A stretch of DNA of 64,000 bases. Source: JAJFJD01 sp965228975 (GTDB lineage Bacteria > Pseudomonadota > Alphaproteobacteria > UBA8366). A model generated the notes under the pieces. The model did no database searches, was not told the DNA's origin, and saw nothing but the letters and a program-made list of their open reading frames with translations. The stretch is from NCBI GenBank assembly GCA_965228975.1, contig OZ245851.1, positions 5,456,001-5,520,000 on the forward strand. Direction: 5' to 3'. Position 1 is the stretch's first letter, and every line of letters begins with the position of its first letter. A program made the translations under genes and the position numbers. Below, piece after piece: positions 1 to 7,855 of this stretch.

Positions 1-1
1 C

Positions 2-1237
2 TATGTGTCGGCGACATTGCCGGAGGAATTGTTGTCGGCGCGGCCCGGGCGGGATGCGGCGAGCGCTAATCGCGAGGCGTCGAAGCCCAGCCTGTCGCGG
101 CGCGGGCGGTATCTGGCGGGTATCCGCACCTCCGTCGGCGCGCGGGCGGTGGCCTTTTCGCCGGGCTATCCGGAGCTCGGGCGATTTCCCTTCGACGATT
201 GGGCGCGGTTGCTGGCCCGGCACTGGCGCTATCCCAAACGCGAGTTTCTCGTCGGAGGCGACGTCGCGGGCTACGAGCCGCTGCGCGCGGCGATCGCCGA
301 CTATCTCGGCGCGGCGCGGGCAGTATCCTGCGATGCGGACCAGGTGCTGGTCGTGTCCGGTTCGCAGCAGGCGCTCGACCTCGCGGCCCGCGTCCTTATC
401 GATCCGGCGGACGAGGTCTGGGTCGAGGATCCCGGCTATCTCGGAATCCGTGGTGCGTTGCTGGGCGCCGGGGCGGCGCTCGTCCCGGTGCCGCTCGACG
501 AGGAAGGAATCAGCGTGGATCACGGCCGCCGCCGTGCGCCAAAGGCCCGGCTGGTCTGCGTGACGCCGTCGCATCACTATCCGCTCGGCGTGACCATGAG
601 CCTGAAGCGGCGGCTCGAACTGTTGGATTGGGCGCATGCGGCCGATGCCTTCGTGATCGAGGACGATTTCGACAGCGAATACCGGTATGCGGGGCGGCCG
701 CTGGCGGCGCTGCAAGGCCTCGATTCCGACGGCCGCGTGATCTATCTCGGCACCTTCAGCAAGGTAATGTTTCCGGGCTTGCGGCTCGGCTATCTGGTGG
801 TGCCGCGCGATCTGGTCGATGCCTTCCGCGGCGTCCGGCAGCTCATCGATACGCATCCGTCCACCGCCGCACAGGGTGCGCTGGCGGATTTCATCGGCGA
901 AGGCTATCTCGCCGCGCATATCCGCCGCATGCGGGCGCTCTACGCCGAGCGGCAGGCGGACTTGATCTCGGTGGTGCGGGACCGGCTGGGCGACCGGCTG
1001 GCGGTGGCGGCGCAGGATTCCGGCATGCATCTGATCGGGTATCTCGACGACGGGATCGACGACGCGGCCTTGACGCAGGCGGCCCGCGACCGCGGCGTCG
1101 AAGCGCCGTCGCTGTCCCGTCATTATCTAGAGGACACGCCGCGCCATGGCCTGATGTTGGGCTATGCCGGGGTGCCGTTGCCGGAAATGAAACGCGGCGT
1201 CGCCACGCTTGCCCGCGTCATGGATGAAGTCCGGTAA
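2..1237 (+). CDS. MocR/PdxR-type regulator, aminotransferase domain (5' end cut off)
   Basis: This is the 3' part of a MocR-family (GntR-aminotransferase fusion) transcription factor. The frame is already open at the window edge, so the N-terminal winged-helix DNA-binding domain lies outside and only the linker (Y-V-S-A-T-L-P, the usual end of the GntR wing) and the fold-type I PLP domain are visible. The PLP-binding lysine is the K of GTFSKVMFPG (about residue 253 of the visible part). The preceding EDDFDSEYRY, the YPLG and the later GLMLGYAG are also typical. MocR proteins usually sense PLP or amino-compound adducts and act on a neighbouring metabolic gene or transporter; that target may lie to the left. 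The molybdopterin enzyme downstream on the same strand is separated by a 123-nt gap. The family call is firm; the effector is unknown. Confidence 0.85.
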   Translation, partial: YVSATLPEELLSARPGRDAASANREASKPSLSRRGRYLAGIRTSVGARAVAFSPGYPELGRFPFDDWARLLARHWRYPKREFLVGGDVAGYEPLRAAIADYLGAARAVSCDADQVLVVSGSQQALDLAARVLIDPADEVWVEDPGYLGIRGALLGAGAALVPVPLDEEGISVDHGRRRAPKARLVCVTPSHHYPLGVTMSLKRRLELLDWAHAADAFVIEDDFDSEYRYAGRPLAALQGLDSDGRVIYLGTFSKVMFPGLRLGYLVVPRDLVDAFRGVRQLIDTHPSTAAQGALADFIGEGYLAAHIRRMRALYAERQADLISVVRDRLGDRLAVAAQDSGMHLIGYLDDGIDDAALTQAARDRGVEAPSLSRHYLEDTPRHGLMLGYAGVPLPEMKRGVATLARVMDEVR

Positions 1238-1360
1238 CCGGTCCGGCACAATGGACTCGTGGGGTCGTTGCAATTGGCCCTGTTTCAGGGACCAATTTAT
1301 CCCTTAGATCAAGCTCCCGGATCGACCGGTCCGGCGTTATGCGTGGTCACGGAGGAAAGC

Positions 1361-3403
1361 ATGTCAGAGCAGAGCCTGCAGAAACCCAGCGTGTGTCCGA
1401 TGGATTGCCCGGATACCTGTAGCCTTACCGTCACGGTCGAAGAGGATAAGGTCGTCAAGGTCCGCGGGTCGCGGGTCAACCCGATCACCGAGGGCGTGCT
1501 GTGCAATAAGGTCAGCCGCTACTATCCGGAATTCGTGCACGGCGAGACCCGCCTGACCACCCCGATGAAACGCGTCGGCGCCAAGGGCGAAGGGCGCTTC
1601 GAGGAAATTTCCTGGGACGAGGCGATCGATCTGGTGCATGCTGGCCTGTCGCGCGTGATCGACGCTCATGGCCCGCAGGCGGTGCTGCCGTTGAATTATT
1701 CGGGTCCGCACGGGTTGATCTCCTGCGATTCCATGTCGCTACGGTTCTTCCACAAGATGGGGGCCAGCCTGCTGAGCCGGCGGCCGCTCTGCGGCGGGAT
1801 CAAGAGCGAGGCCTATGCCGCGACCTACGGTCTGGTGCCCGGCATGCCGCCGGAGCAGATCGAACTGGCCGAGACGATCATCGTCTGGGGTAACAACGTG
1901 ACCGTTTCGAACCTGCATCTCCAACGCCGTCTCAACGCCGCGCGCAAGAAGGGTGCGAAGGTCGTCATCGTCGACCCGAAGCGGATCAAGACGGCGGAGC
2001 AAGCCGATATGTTCCTGCCGGTCCGGCCGGGCACCGACGTGGTATTGGCCTGGGCGCTGGCCAACGAGCTGGAACGGACCGGCGGCTTCGACAACGCCTT
2101 CATCGAGAAGCATGTACACGGGTTCGAGGAATTCATGGCGCTGGCGCGGGAGTATTCGGTGGAGCGCGCGGCCGAGATTTGCGGCCTGCCCGCGGAGGAT
2201 ATCCGCACCGTCGCCGAATGGTACCGCGAGGCCAGCCCGGCGGCGATCAACTTCGGCAACGGGCTGGAGCGGAACCGCAACGGCGGCTCGGCGATCCGCG
2301 CGATCTGCGCATTGCCCGCCCTGGCCGGCAAGTTCGGCGTCCCGGGCGGCGGATTGCAGGCGGCGTCGGGCAACGCCTTCCCGAAGACGATGGCGCGGTT
2401 GCAGCGGCCGGACCTGATCCCCGAGGGCACGCGGACGCTGAACATCATCGATGTCAGCACGCACATCCTCGACGACTCGCTCGACCCGCCGGTCAAGGCG
2501 GTGTTCATCTACAACCACAATCCGGTGATCGTGCATCCCGACCAGAACCGCATGAAGCGCGCGTTGCTGACCGAGGACCTGTTCGTCGTCGGCGCCGAGG
2601 TCGCGATGACCGACAGCATGAAATACTGCGACGTGGTGCTGCCGGCTTCGACACATTTCGAGCACGACGACCTGTATGCCGCCTATGGGCAGCAGTACCT
2701 GCAGCGGGCCGAGGCGGTGATCCCGCCCTACGGCCACTCCTTGCCGAATACCGAGATATTCCGCCGGCTGGCGGCCCGCTTCGGATACGACGATCCGATG
2801 TTCAAGGCGAGCGACAAGGAGTTGATGAGCGAGGCGATCGACGAAGGCGATATCCGGCTGAAGGGCGTCAAGCCGACGGAGATCCCGACCGACACGGCGA
2901 TTCGGATGGAATTCGACGGCGAGGAGCCGGTGATGTTCAAGAATGTCTTCCCGGCGACGCCGAGCGGCAAGGTCGAACTGCTGTCCGAAGACCTGGAGCG
3001 GCAATACGGCGCGGCATTGCCCCGCTATGCGGAGCTGCAGACGGATTATCCGCTGACGCTGATTACGCCGTCCTCGGACAAGCGCATCACGTCGACCTTC
3101 GGTGGGGTGAAAGCCTGCGACGAGACGCCGAAACTCGACATGCATCCGGACGATGCCGCCGCGCGCGGCCTCGAAGACGGGACGATGGTCAAGGTCTGGA
3201 ACGATCTCGGCGAGGTGCATCTGCCGCTGCGCGTCACCGATGCGATCCGGCCCGGCGTGTTGTGTTCGGTCAAGGGCGCCTGGTTCAAGACGACGGATAA
3301 CGAGCAGACCGTCTCGGCGCTCGCGCCGCTGGACAAGGCCGACATCGCCAACGGCGCCTGCTACAACGACTGCTTTGTGGAGGTGGCCGCCTACGCGGGA
3401 TGA
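1361..3403 (+). CDS. Molybdopterin oxidoreductase with N-terminal [4Fe-4S] site
   Basis: A 680-residue member of the DMSO reductase superfamily. The N-terminus has the four-cysteine [4Fe-4S] motif (C12, C16, C20, C48 in CPMDCPDTC...VLCNK). It is followed by bis-MGD binding blocks, for example VWGNNVTVSNLHLQRRL and VIVDPKR, and a C-terminal molydopterin dinucleotide-binding domain (about residues 570-675). C144 in RRPLCGGIKSE is a candidate protein ligand to molybdenum. There is no twin-arginine signal, so it probably works in the cytoplasm. The start at 1361 is chosen for the GGAGGAAAGC Shine-Dalgarno directly upstream; an in-frame start at 1259 would add 34 residues unlike the family. No small subunit or membrane anchor gene is adjacent, so the electron partner and substrate are unknown. 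Confidence 0.88.
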   Translation: MSEQSLQKPSVCPMDCPDTCSLTVTVEEDKVVKVRGSRVNPITEGVLCNKVSRYYPEFVHGETRLTTPMKRVGAKGEGRFEEISWDEAIDLVHAGLSRVIDAHGPQAVLPLNYSGPHGLISCDSMSLRFFHKMGASLLSRRPLCGGIKSEAYAATYGLVPGMPPEQIELAETIIVWGNNVTVSNLHLQRRLNAARKKGAKVVIVDPKRIKTAEQADMFLPVRPGTDVVLAWALANELERTGGFDNAFIEKHVHGFEEFMALAREYSVERAAEICGLPAEDIRTVAEWYREASPAAINFGNGLERNRNGGSAIRAICALPALAGKFGVPGGGLQAASGNAFPKTMARLQRPDLIPEGTRTLNIIDVSTHILDDSLDPPVKAVFIYNHNPVIVHPDQNRMKRALLTEDLFVVGAEVAMTDSMKYCDVVLPASTHFEHDDLYAAYGQQYLQRAEAVIPPYGHSLPNTEIFRRLAARFGYDDPMFKASDKELMSEAIDEGDIRLKGVKPTEIPTDTAIRMEFDGEEPVMFKNVFPATPSGKVELLSEDLERQYGAALPRYAELQTDYPLTLITPSSDKRITSTFGGVKACDETPKLDMHPDDAAARGLEDGTMVKVWNDLGEVHLPLRVTDAIRPGVLCSVKGAWFKTTDNEQTVSALAPLDKADIANGACYNDCFVEVAAYAG

Positions 3404-3410
3404 CCGAACG

Positions 3411-3444
3411 GGATCAGGTCGCGGTTGCCCACGCGACCTGATCC
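3411..3444. terminator. 13-bp perfect inverted repeat, probable bidirectional terminator
   Basis: GGATCAGGTCGCG and its exact complement CGCGACCTGATCC flank an 8-nt loop, starting 8 nt after the stop of the molybdopterin oxidoreductase gene. The right flank is only weakly T-rich (ATTTGTT), so rho-independent termination is plausible but not certain. The left arm also carries the stop codon of the minus-strand gene remnant, so the hairpin sits between two convergent reading frames. Confidence 0.6.
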
Positions 3445-3539
3445 ACGATTTGTTCCGCAATCTCGATGGGCGCGCGATCGTCGGTATCGACGATGAAATC
3501 GAACGGCGCGGATCGTTCGAGCGACAGGGCCGCTGACCA
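3414..3539 (-). pseudogene. C-terminal remnant of a kinase-like gene
   Basis: On the minus strand a frame ending at a TGA (3414-3416) reads W-S-A-A-L-S-L-E-R-S-A-P-F-D-F-I-V-D-T-D and continues D-D-R-A-P-I-E-I-A-E-Q-I-V. This looks like the last helix-strand-helix of a P-loop small-molecule kinase (chloramphenicol phosphotransferase, shikimate or gluconate kinase type), where a ...DxxVDT... strand is followed by ...xEIAEQIV. No start codon, P-loop or upstream body is present: the frame stays open only to about 3638, where it meets a stop beside the neighbouring membrane-protein gene. I read it as the truncated end of a gene whose 5' part was deleted. The family guess rests on about 35 residues. 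Confidence 0.45.
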
Positions 3540-3627
3540 CCGACATGGGAACTGCCGAAATTTCCATGAGCCGAGAATAGGGTTTCCGGGGAAGGGTTTT
3601 CGAGAGTCCCAGTCCGATTCCGGCGGA

Positions 3628-3945
3628 TCACGTCGCGATCATCAGCACGACCCAGACGGAGACGATGGCGCGGGCCCAATCCGCCCATTTCCGGTCGCCT
3701 TCGTAACGGGCCGCGCTGCGCCATACCGCGACCAGGACCAGCAGATTATAGGGCAGCGGCAGGAAATAGACCGAAATCAGCAACCACGGACTGGCCTCTT
3801 TCACATAGAGGATCAGGTAGGCGACGCTCGTCAGCACATTAACCGCGAGCCCATACCAGACCGCATAATGCCAGAAGGCGTCATGCAGGCTGACCTCGCC
3901 GGCCCAAAGACGGCGCGGCAGGGTGGAGAGGGGCTGGTCGCTCAT
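3628..3945 (-). CDS. Small integral membrane protein, unknown function
   Basis: A 105-residue protein with three probable transmembrane segments: roughly residues 27-47 (WYGLAVNVLTSVAYLILYV), 53-72 (PWLLISVYFLPLPYNLLVLV) and 87-105 (WARAIVSVWVVLMIAT). Basic residues lie between segments 2 and 3. The start at 3945 (MSDQPL) is preferred because the hydrophilic extension further upstream runs into the divergent promoter. The gene is transcribed divergently from the RidA-like gene at 4061, and its 3' end abuts the kinase remnant. I do not recognise a functional family. Confidence 0.7.
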   Translation of the reverse strand: MSDQPLSTLPRRLWAGEVSLHDAFWHYAVWYGLAVNVLTSVAYLILYVKEASPWLLISVYFLPLPYNLLVLVAVWRSAARYEGDRKWADWARAIVSVWVVLMIAT

Positions 3946-4060
3946 CGGCTTTTCCGGTTTGCACCGTGGTGCTGCATTGCGATCGTCCAATACGGTATTG
4001 AATCGCCGCCCCCGTCGTTTAGCCTGGGAATCGTCCAACAATCAACCGGGAGCGTGTGCA

Positions 4061-4795
4061 ATGGCGGAAACGGTGGTCTTCGAACCCGGCGGGTACCGGT
4101 ATCTCCGGCACGCTTTTCAGTATTCCGGCGGTGTCCGGGCGGAGCCGGGCTTCGTCGTCGAGCGCGCGCGCTTTCGCCGGCCGGTGCCGCTGGCGGAGGG
4201 GTTCAAGGCGGTCGAGGCGCATCTGACCGCGATGGGCCGGCCCTTTACGGCCTTCTGCGCCTGCGAATTGCGCTCGCCCGCGCCCTTCACCGACGAGGGA
4301 TTCATCGCCTTCAACCGGATTTATGTCGGCACGTTGGAACGTTGGGGCATTTTCAAGGACGAGGAGAACCCGGTGGCCCGGTCCAACGTCTGCCCGGAAA
4401 TCGACCCGCCGGCGGAGCCGAGTTTCCATGCCTTTAGCTACACCGTGGCCGCTGCGTCCGGCGACACGGCGGCCGCCGCGACCAGTTTCGTGATCTCGGG
4501 CGCCGGCGAGGCCGAGCGGAAGCCCGAGGATACGTCGCCGGCCGCGACGCGGATCAAGGCGCAATCGGTGCTGGCCTCGATGGAGGAACGGCTCGGGGCG
4601 CTGGGGCTCGGCTGGGGCGACGTGAACGCGACCCAGGCCTATACCGTGCACGAGATGCATTCCTTCCTCGCGGACGAAATCGTTGCGCGCGGGGCCGTGC
4701 CCGGCGGGCTGACATGGCATTTCGCGCGGCCGCCGATCGTGGGCCTCGATTTCGAGATGGACGTGCGCAGCGTGCCGGTCGAACGCCTGTTGTAA
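4061..4795 (+). CDS. RidA/CnbZ-like protein, possible enamine or aminomuconate deaminase
   Basis: A 244-residue soluble protein. Its N-terminus (FEPGGYRYL...FQYSGGV...FARPVPL-like pattern, FCACELRSPAPF) and C-terminus (LGLGWGDVNATQAYTVH...GLTWHFARPPIVGLDFEMDVRSV) recall the two-lobed RidA-like family that includes 2-amino-5-chloromuconate deaminase CnbZ. That match is from memory of the family, not from a search. The GGGAG before the ATG supports this start. The central segment 130-165 is Ala/Thr-rich and probably a loop. No aromatic ring-cleavage genes are adjacent, so aminomuconate as substrate is only a hypothesis; a general reactive-enamine hydrolase is equally possible. Confidence 0.65.
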   Translation: MAETVVFEPGGYRYLRHAFQYSGGVRAEPGFVVERARFRRPVPLAEGFKAVEAHLTAMGRPFTAFCACELRSPAPFTDEGFIAFNRIYVGTLERWGIFKDEENPVARSNVCPEIDPPAEPSFHAFSYTVAAASGDTAAAATSFVISGAGEAERKPEDTSPAATRIKAQSVLASMEERLGALGLGWGDVNATQAYTVHEMHSFLADEIVARGAVPGGLTWHFARPPIVGLDFEMDVRSVPVERLL

Positions 4796-4805
4796 CCAGG
4801 TGTAG

Positions 4806-5579
4806 TCAGGCGGTTTCCAGGAACGGTTTCATCTGCGCCGCCACCTGGTCCGGCGCTTCCAGCAGCACCGAGTGTTTCAGGTGGGGGAAGAGATGCAGCC
4901 GGCAGTCGGGCACGCGGGCGGCGATCAGTTCGGCCATGCGCGGCGTCGAGCCGACGTCGTTCTCGCCGGTCATCACCAGGGTCGGCGTTGTGATCTCCGG
5001 CAGCCGGTCGGCGAGATCATAGTCCGCCAGCACGCGATAGGCGGCGGCATAGCAGTCCGGATCGTTGTTCAGGCTGCGCCGCCGGCGTTCTTCCAGCACG
5101 TCTGGGCGGGCGGCGATGAAATCGTCGGTGAACCAGCGGTCGACCGCTTCGGTCAGATGCGTGCCGGCGCCTTTCTCCGCGAGCGTCGCCGCCCGCCGCT
5201 GCACGGCGGCTTTTTCGGCATCCGTGCGCCCGGCGACGGTGCTGATCAACGTCAGGGAGAGCAGGCGGTCCGGATGGGCCAGCGCGAAGGCCTGTGCGAT
5301 CAACCCACCGAGCGAGAAGCCGACCAAGTGGGTCCGGTCGATGCCCTGATCATCGAGCAGGTCGCGAAGGTCGGCCACGAAATCGTCGAGACGATAGGGA
5401 CCGGCCAATTTCGGTGAGTCGCCGTGGCCGCGCAGGTCGTAGCGCAGATACCGATACCCGCCGCCAAGCGCCGCGATCACGCCGTCCCAGCTTTCCAGGT
5501 AGGATCCGACGCCGTGGATCAGCGTAAGCGGCGGGCCGTCCCCGTCGATCCGGAAATTCGCGGCGTTTGCGCCGCTCAA
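4806..5579 (-). CDS. Alpha/beta hydrolase (3-oxoadipate enol-lactonase-like)
   Basis: An alpha/beta-hydrolase fold enzyme of about 257 residues. The oxyanion motif is LIHGVGSYLESW, the nucleophile elbow GFSLGG, the acid is the Asp of MTGENDVGS and the base is the His of FPHLKHSVLLE. The order and spacing resemble PcaD-type enol-lactone hydrolases. The start is taken as the TTG at 5579, which overlaps the TGA of the preceding dioxygenase gene by 4 nt (TTGA) and follows GAAGGCG. An upstream ATG at 5699 would overlap that gene by more than 120 nt and adds a low-complexity extension. It is the last gene of the leftward MFS-TauD-hydrolase unit, which suggests it hydrolyses the dioxygenase product. 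Confidence 0.82.
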   Translation of the reverse strand: MSGANAANFRIDGDGPPLTLIHGVGSYLESWDGVIAALGGGYRYLRYDLRGHGDSPKLAGPYRLDDFVADLRDLLDDQGIDRTHLVGFSLGGLIAQAFALAHPDRLLSLTLISTVAGRTDAEKAAVQRRAATLAEKGAGTHLTEAVDRWFTDDFIAARPDVLEERRRRSLNNDPDCYAAAYRVLADYDLADRLPEITTPTLVMTGENDVGSTPRMAELIAARVPDCRLHLFPHLKHSVLLEAPDQVAAQMKPFLETA

Positions 5580-6427
5580 ACCGGCGTATCGCCTTCGATG
5601 ATGACCCGGTGCATGCGGCGGCGCTTGCCGGGATAGTCGTTGATCGCGAAATGCTGGGTGCAGCGGTTGTCCCAAAAGGCCAGCGTGCCCGGTTCCCATT
5701 TGACCCGGCAGGTGAATTCCGGCCGTATTGCGTGGTCGCAGAGATACTGCAACAGCGGGGCGCTTTCCTCCATCGTCATATTTTCGAACCGTTCCGTATG
5801 CGACCGATTAACGTACAGCGCCTTTCGCCCGGTCTCCGGATGCGTACGCACGACCGGATGCAGCGACTCCAGCACTTCCGACTCGGTGTTGTACTGATTC
5901 TTCATTCCGGCCAGTTTTTCCATCTTTTTTGCACGACCGCCGCGATAGAGCTGCGCCGAATTGTTATGCGCCTTCAGCCCGTCAAGCATCTCCTTCATGC
6001 CGTCGGAGAGCGATTCGTACGCCAAGTACATATTTGCGTACAGCGTATCGCCGCCGGCATCGGGCACTTCCAGGGCGTACAACATGGAACCCATGACTGG
6101 TTTTTCCTGATAGGTCGTGTCCGAATGCCAAACACCGCCGAAATTCTCGGTATCCTGTTCGGTCTTGATGAGCTCAACGACCTCCGGCGCCCCCTCGATG
6201 CCCTTGATGAAGGGGTAAATCTCGGGCGTGCCGAACCGCCGTGCGAAATCGGCCTGTTGTTGCGGTGTGATCTTCTGGTCGCGGAAGACGATTGTCAGAT
6301 AGTCGAGATGCGCCTGATGGATTTCGTCGAATTGCTGGTTGGTCAGCTCGGACGCGAGGTCCACGCCATGTATTTCTGCGCCCATCGCACCGGCCAGCGG
6401 CGCCACATCGATCGATTGATATCCCAT
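5576..6427 (-). CDS. TauD/TfdA-family 2-oxoglutarate-dependent dioxygenase
   Basis: A 283-residue Fe(II)/2-oxoglutarate dioxygenase. The metal triad is H101, D103 (VWHSDTTY) and H259 (CTQHFAIND), and the Arg cluster RRRMHRV after it supplies the 2-oxoglutarate-binding arginine. Family members hydroxylate taurine, 2,4-D, alkyl sulfates or similar acids, releasing succinate and CO2. An AAGGAGGAAGT Shine-Dalgarno precedes the ATG. It sits between an MFS permease and a hydrolase on the same strand. The transporter-oxygenase-hydrolase order suggests uptake and breakdown of one small organic acid or ester. The substrate is not readable. Confidence 0.9.
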   Translation of the reverse strand: MGYQSIDVAPLAGAMGAEIHGVDLASELTNQQFDEIHQAHLDYLTIVFRDQKITPQQQADFARRFGTPEIYPFIKGIEGAPEVVELIKTEQDTENFGGVWHSDTTYQEKPVMGSMLYALEVPDAGGDTLYANMYLAYESLSDGMKEMLDGLKAHNNSAQLYRGGRAKKMEKLAGMKNQYNTESEVLESLHPVVRTHPETGRKALYVNRSHTERFENMTMEESAPLLQYLCDHAIRPEFTCRVKWEPGTLAFWDNRCTQHFAINDYPGKRRRMHRVIIEGDTPV

Positions 6428-6478
6428 ACTTCCTCCTTCACGCTGTCTCGCGGTCCTGCTTACAGTTTATCGCCTGCG

Positions 6479-7672
6479 TTATGCGGCCTGGGCCGCCCGG
6501 CGCCGCAGGGCCATCCAGGTGACGCCGAGCAAGGCGACGCACATGGCGGGGATTGCGCCGGCATTCACCGCGCTCCACCCAAATTCGCCTTGCAGCGCGC
6601 CGGAACCGAATGCCGCCGCCGCGGTCGTCGAGAAGACGATGAAATCGTTGATGCCTTGCACCTTGGCGCGCTCTTCCACGGTATAGGCTTCGGTCAGCAG
6701 CGTGCTGCCGCCGACGAACATGAAGTTCCAGCCCAAGCCCATCAGGACGAGGCCGCCCCAGAAATTCAAGAAGGCGATGCCCGATAGGTTCGTCGCCAAA
6801 CTGGCGCTGACCAGGACGCCGCCGATGGCGATGATCCGCAGCACACCGAATCGCGCGATCAGCGATCCCGTAAAGAAGCTCGGCAGGTACATGGCGAGCA
6901 CATGCCATTGGATCACCGTCGCGGTGTCGTGGAATTCGAACCCACACGCCTGCATCGCCAACGGCGTGGCGGTCATGATCATGATCATCGCCGCATAGCT
7001 GAGCGCGCTCGCCGCCACGGCCACCATGAAGACCGGCTGCCGCGCAATCGTCGGCAAGGGTCGGCCGGAGCTGCGCCTTTGTTCCGCGGTCAGGGTCGGG
7101 ATGCGGACGCCCTGCAGGATGATCAGCACTGCCAGCCCGAGTAACACGATGGTGGCGTAACAGCCGGCGTAGAGCAGCGGTTCGAACCAGTCGACGGAAA
7201 GTTTCGCGAGTTCACCGCCCGTTACCGCCGCGACGACCCCGCCCGCCAAAACCAGCGAGATCGCCTTGCTCTTGAAATCCTCGGGTGCGGAGTCGGCCGC
7301 TGCGAAACGGTAGTAGTGCACGAAGGACATGGCCGACCCGACGCACACGCAAGCGGCGATGAAGACGTAGAAGTTGGCGATCCAGATCGACCAGAATCCC
7401 AGAGCCCCGCCGGTCATGAAGATGATGGCACCCAGCGAAAGCCCCGCGCGCCGGCCGAACCGCCGCATCAACTGTGCGGCGGGGATCGTCGTCGCCATCG
7501 TGGCGGTCCATTGGAACGCCAAGGGCAATGTCGCAAAGGACTTATCGTCGACCAGCGAGTAGCCGACCAGCGCGGCGACTGCGGCCAGCATCGAAGTGCC
7601 GGAGCTGCTGATCGCTTGGCAGATCGCCAACAACAGCACGTTGCGCCGGACCGGGTCCGATAGAATCGTCAT
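6479..7672 (-). CDS. MFS permease of the TauD operon
   Basis: A 12-helix major facilitator protein (397 residues from the MTILSD start; an ATG 27 nt further upstream is possible). The loop 2-3 motif appears as AAQLMRRFGRRAGL, and the second half restarts near residue 205 (QPVFMVAVAASALSYAAMIM). It is the first gene of a leftward operon with the TauD-type dioxygenase (51-nt gap) and the hydrolase, and is divergent from a LysR gene. It probably imports the operon substrate. Neither start candidate has a strong Shine-Dalgarno. Confidence 0.85.
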   Translation of the reverse strand: MTILSDPVRRNVLLLAICQAISSSGTSMLAAVAALVGYSLVDDKSFATLPLAFQWTATMATTIPAAQLMRRFGRRAGLSLGAIIFMTGGALGFWSIWIANFYVFIAACVCVGSAMSFVHYYRFAAADSAPEDFKSKAISLVLAGGVVAAVTGGELAKLSVDWFEPLLYAGCYATIVLLGLAVLIILQGVRIPTLTAEQRRSSGRPLPTIARQPVFMVAVAASALSYAAMIMIMTATPLAMQACGFEFHDTATVIQWHVLAMYLPSFFTGSLIARFGVLRIIAIGGVLVSASLATNLSGIAFLNFWGGLVLMGLGWNFMFVGGSTLLTEAYTVEERAKVQGINDFIVFSTTAAAAFGSGALQGEFGWSAVNAGAIPAMCVALLGVTWMALRRRAAQAA

Positions 7673-7855
7673 GGAGTTCGCTAGCGCCAAGGCACCCATC
7701 CGAATAAACGCGGCGATTTTTCAGGAATGGCCGAACCGTCTGCGCCGTTCCCAGCCGGCCGTTTCGTTGAATAATGTCGAGGCCGTTAATCTAGTCGATC
7801 CGTGTTATTTTAGAAAATGAATTGATTGCATGATTTTGATGCGTATTCTGCATGG

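Noticed and set aside
1739..3724. 661-codon open frame on the minus strand across the molybdopterin oxidoreductase gene
   Set aside because: It is the antisense shadow of a GC-rich coding gene. Its translation is Arg/Gly/Asp-rich with no recognisable domain, and the plus strand encodes a clear conserved protein.
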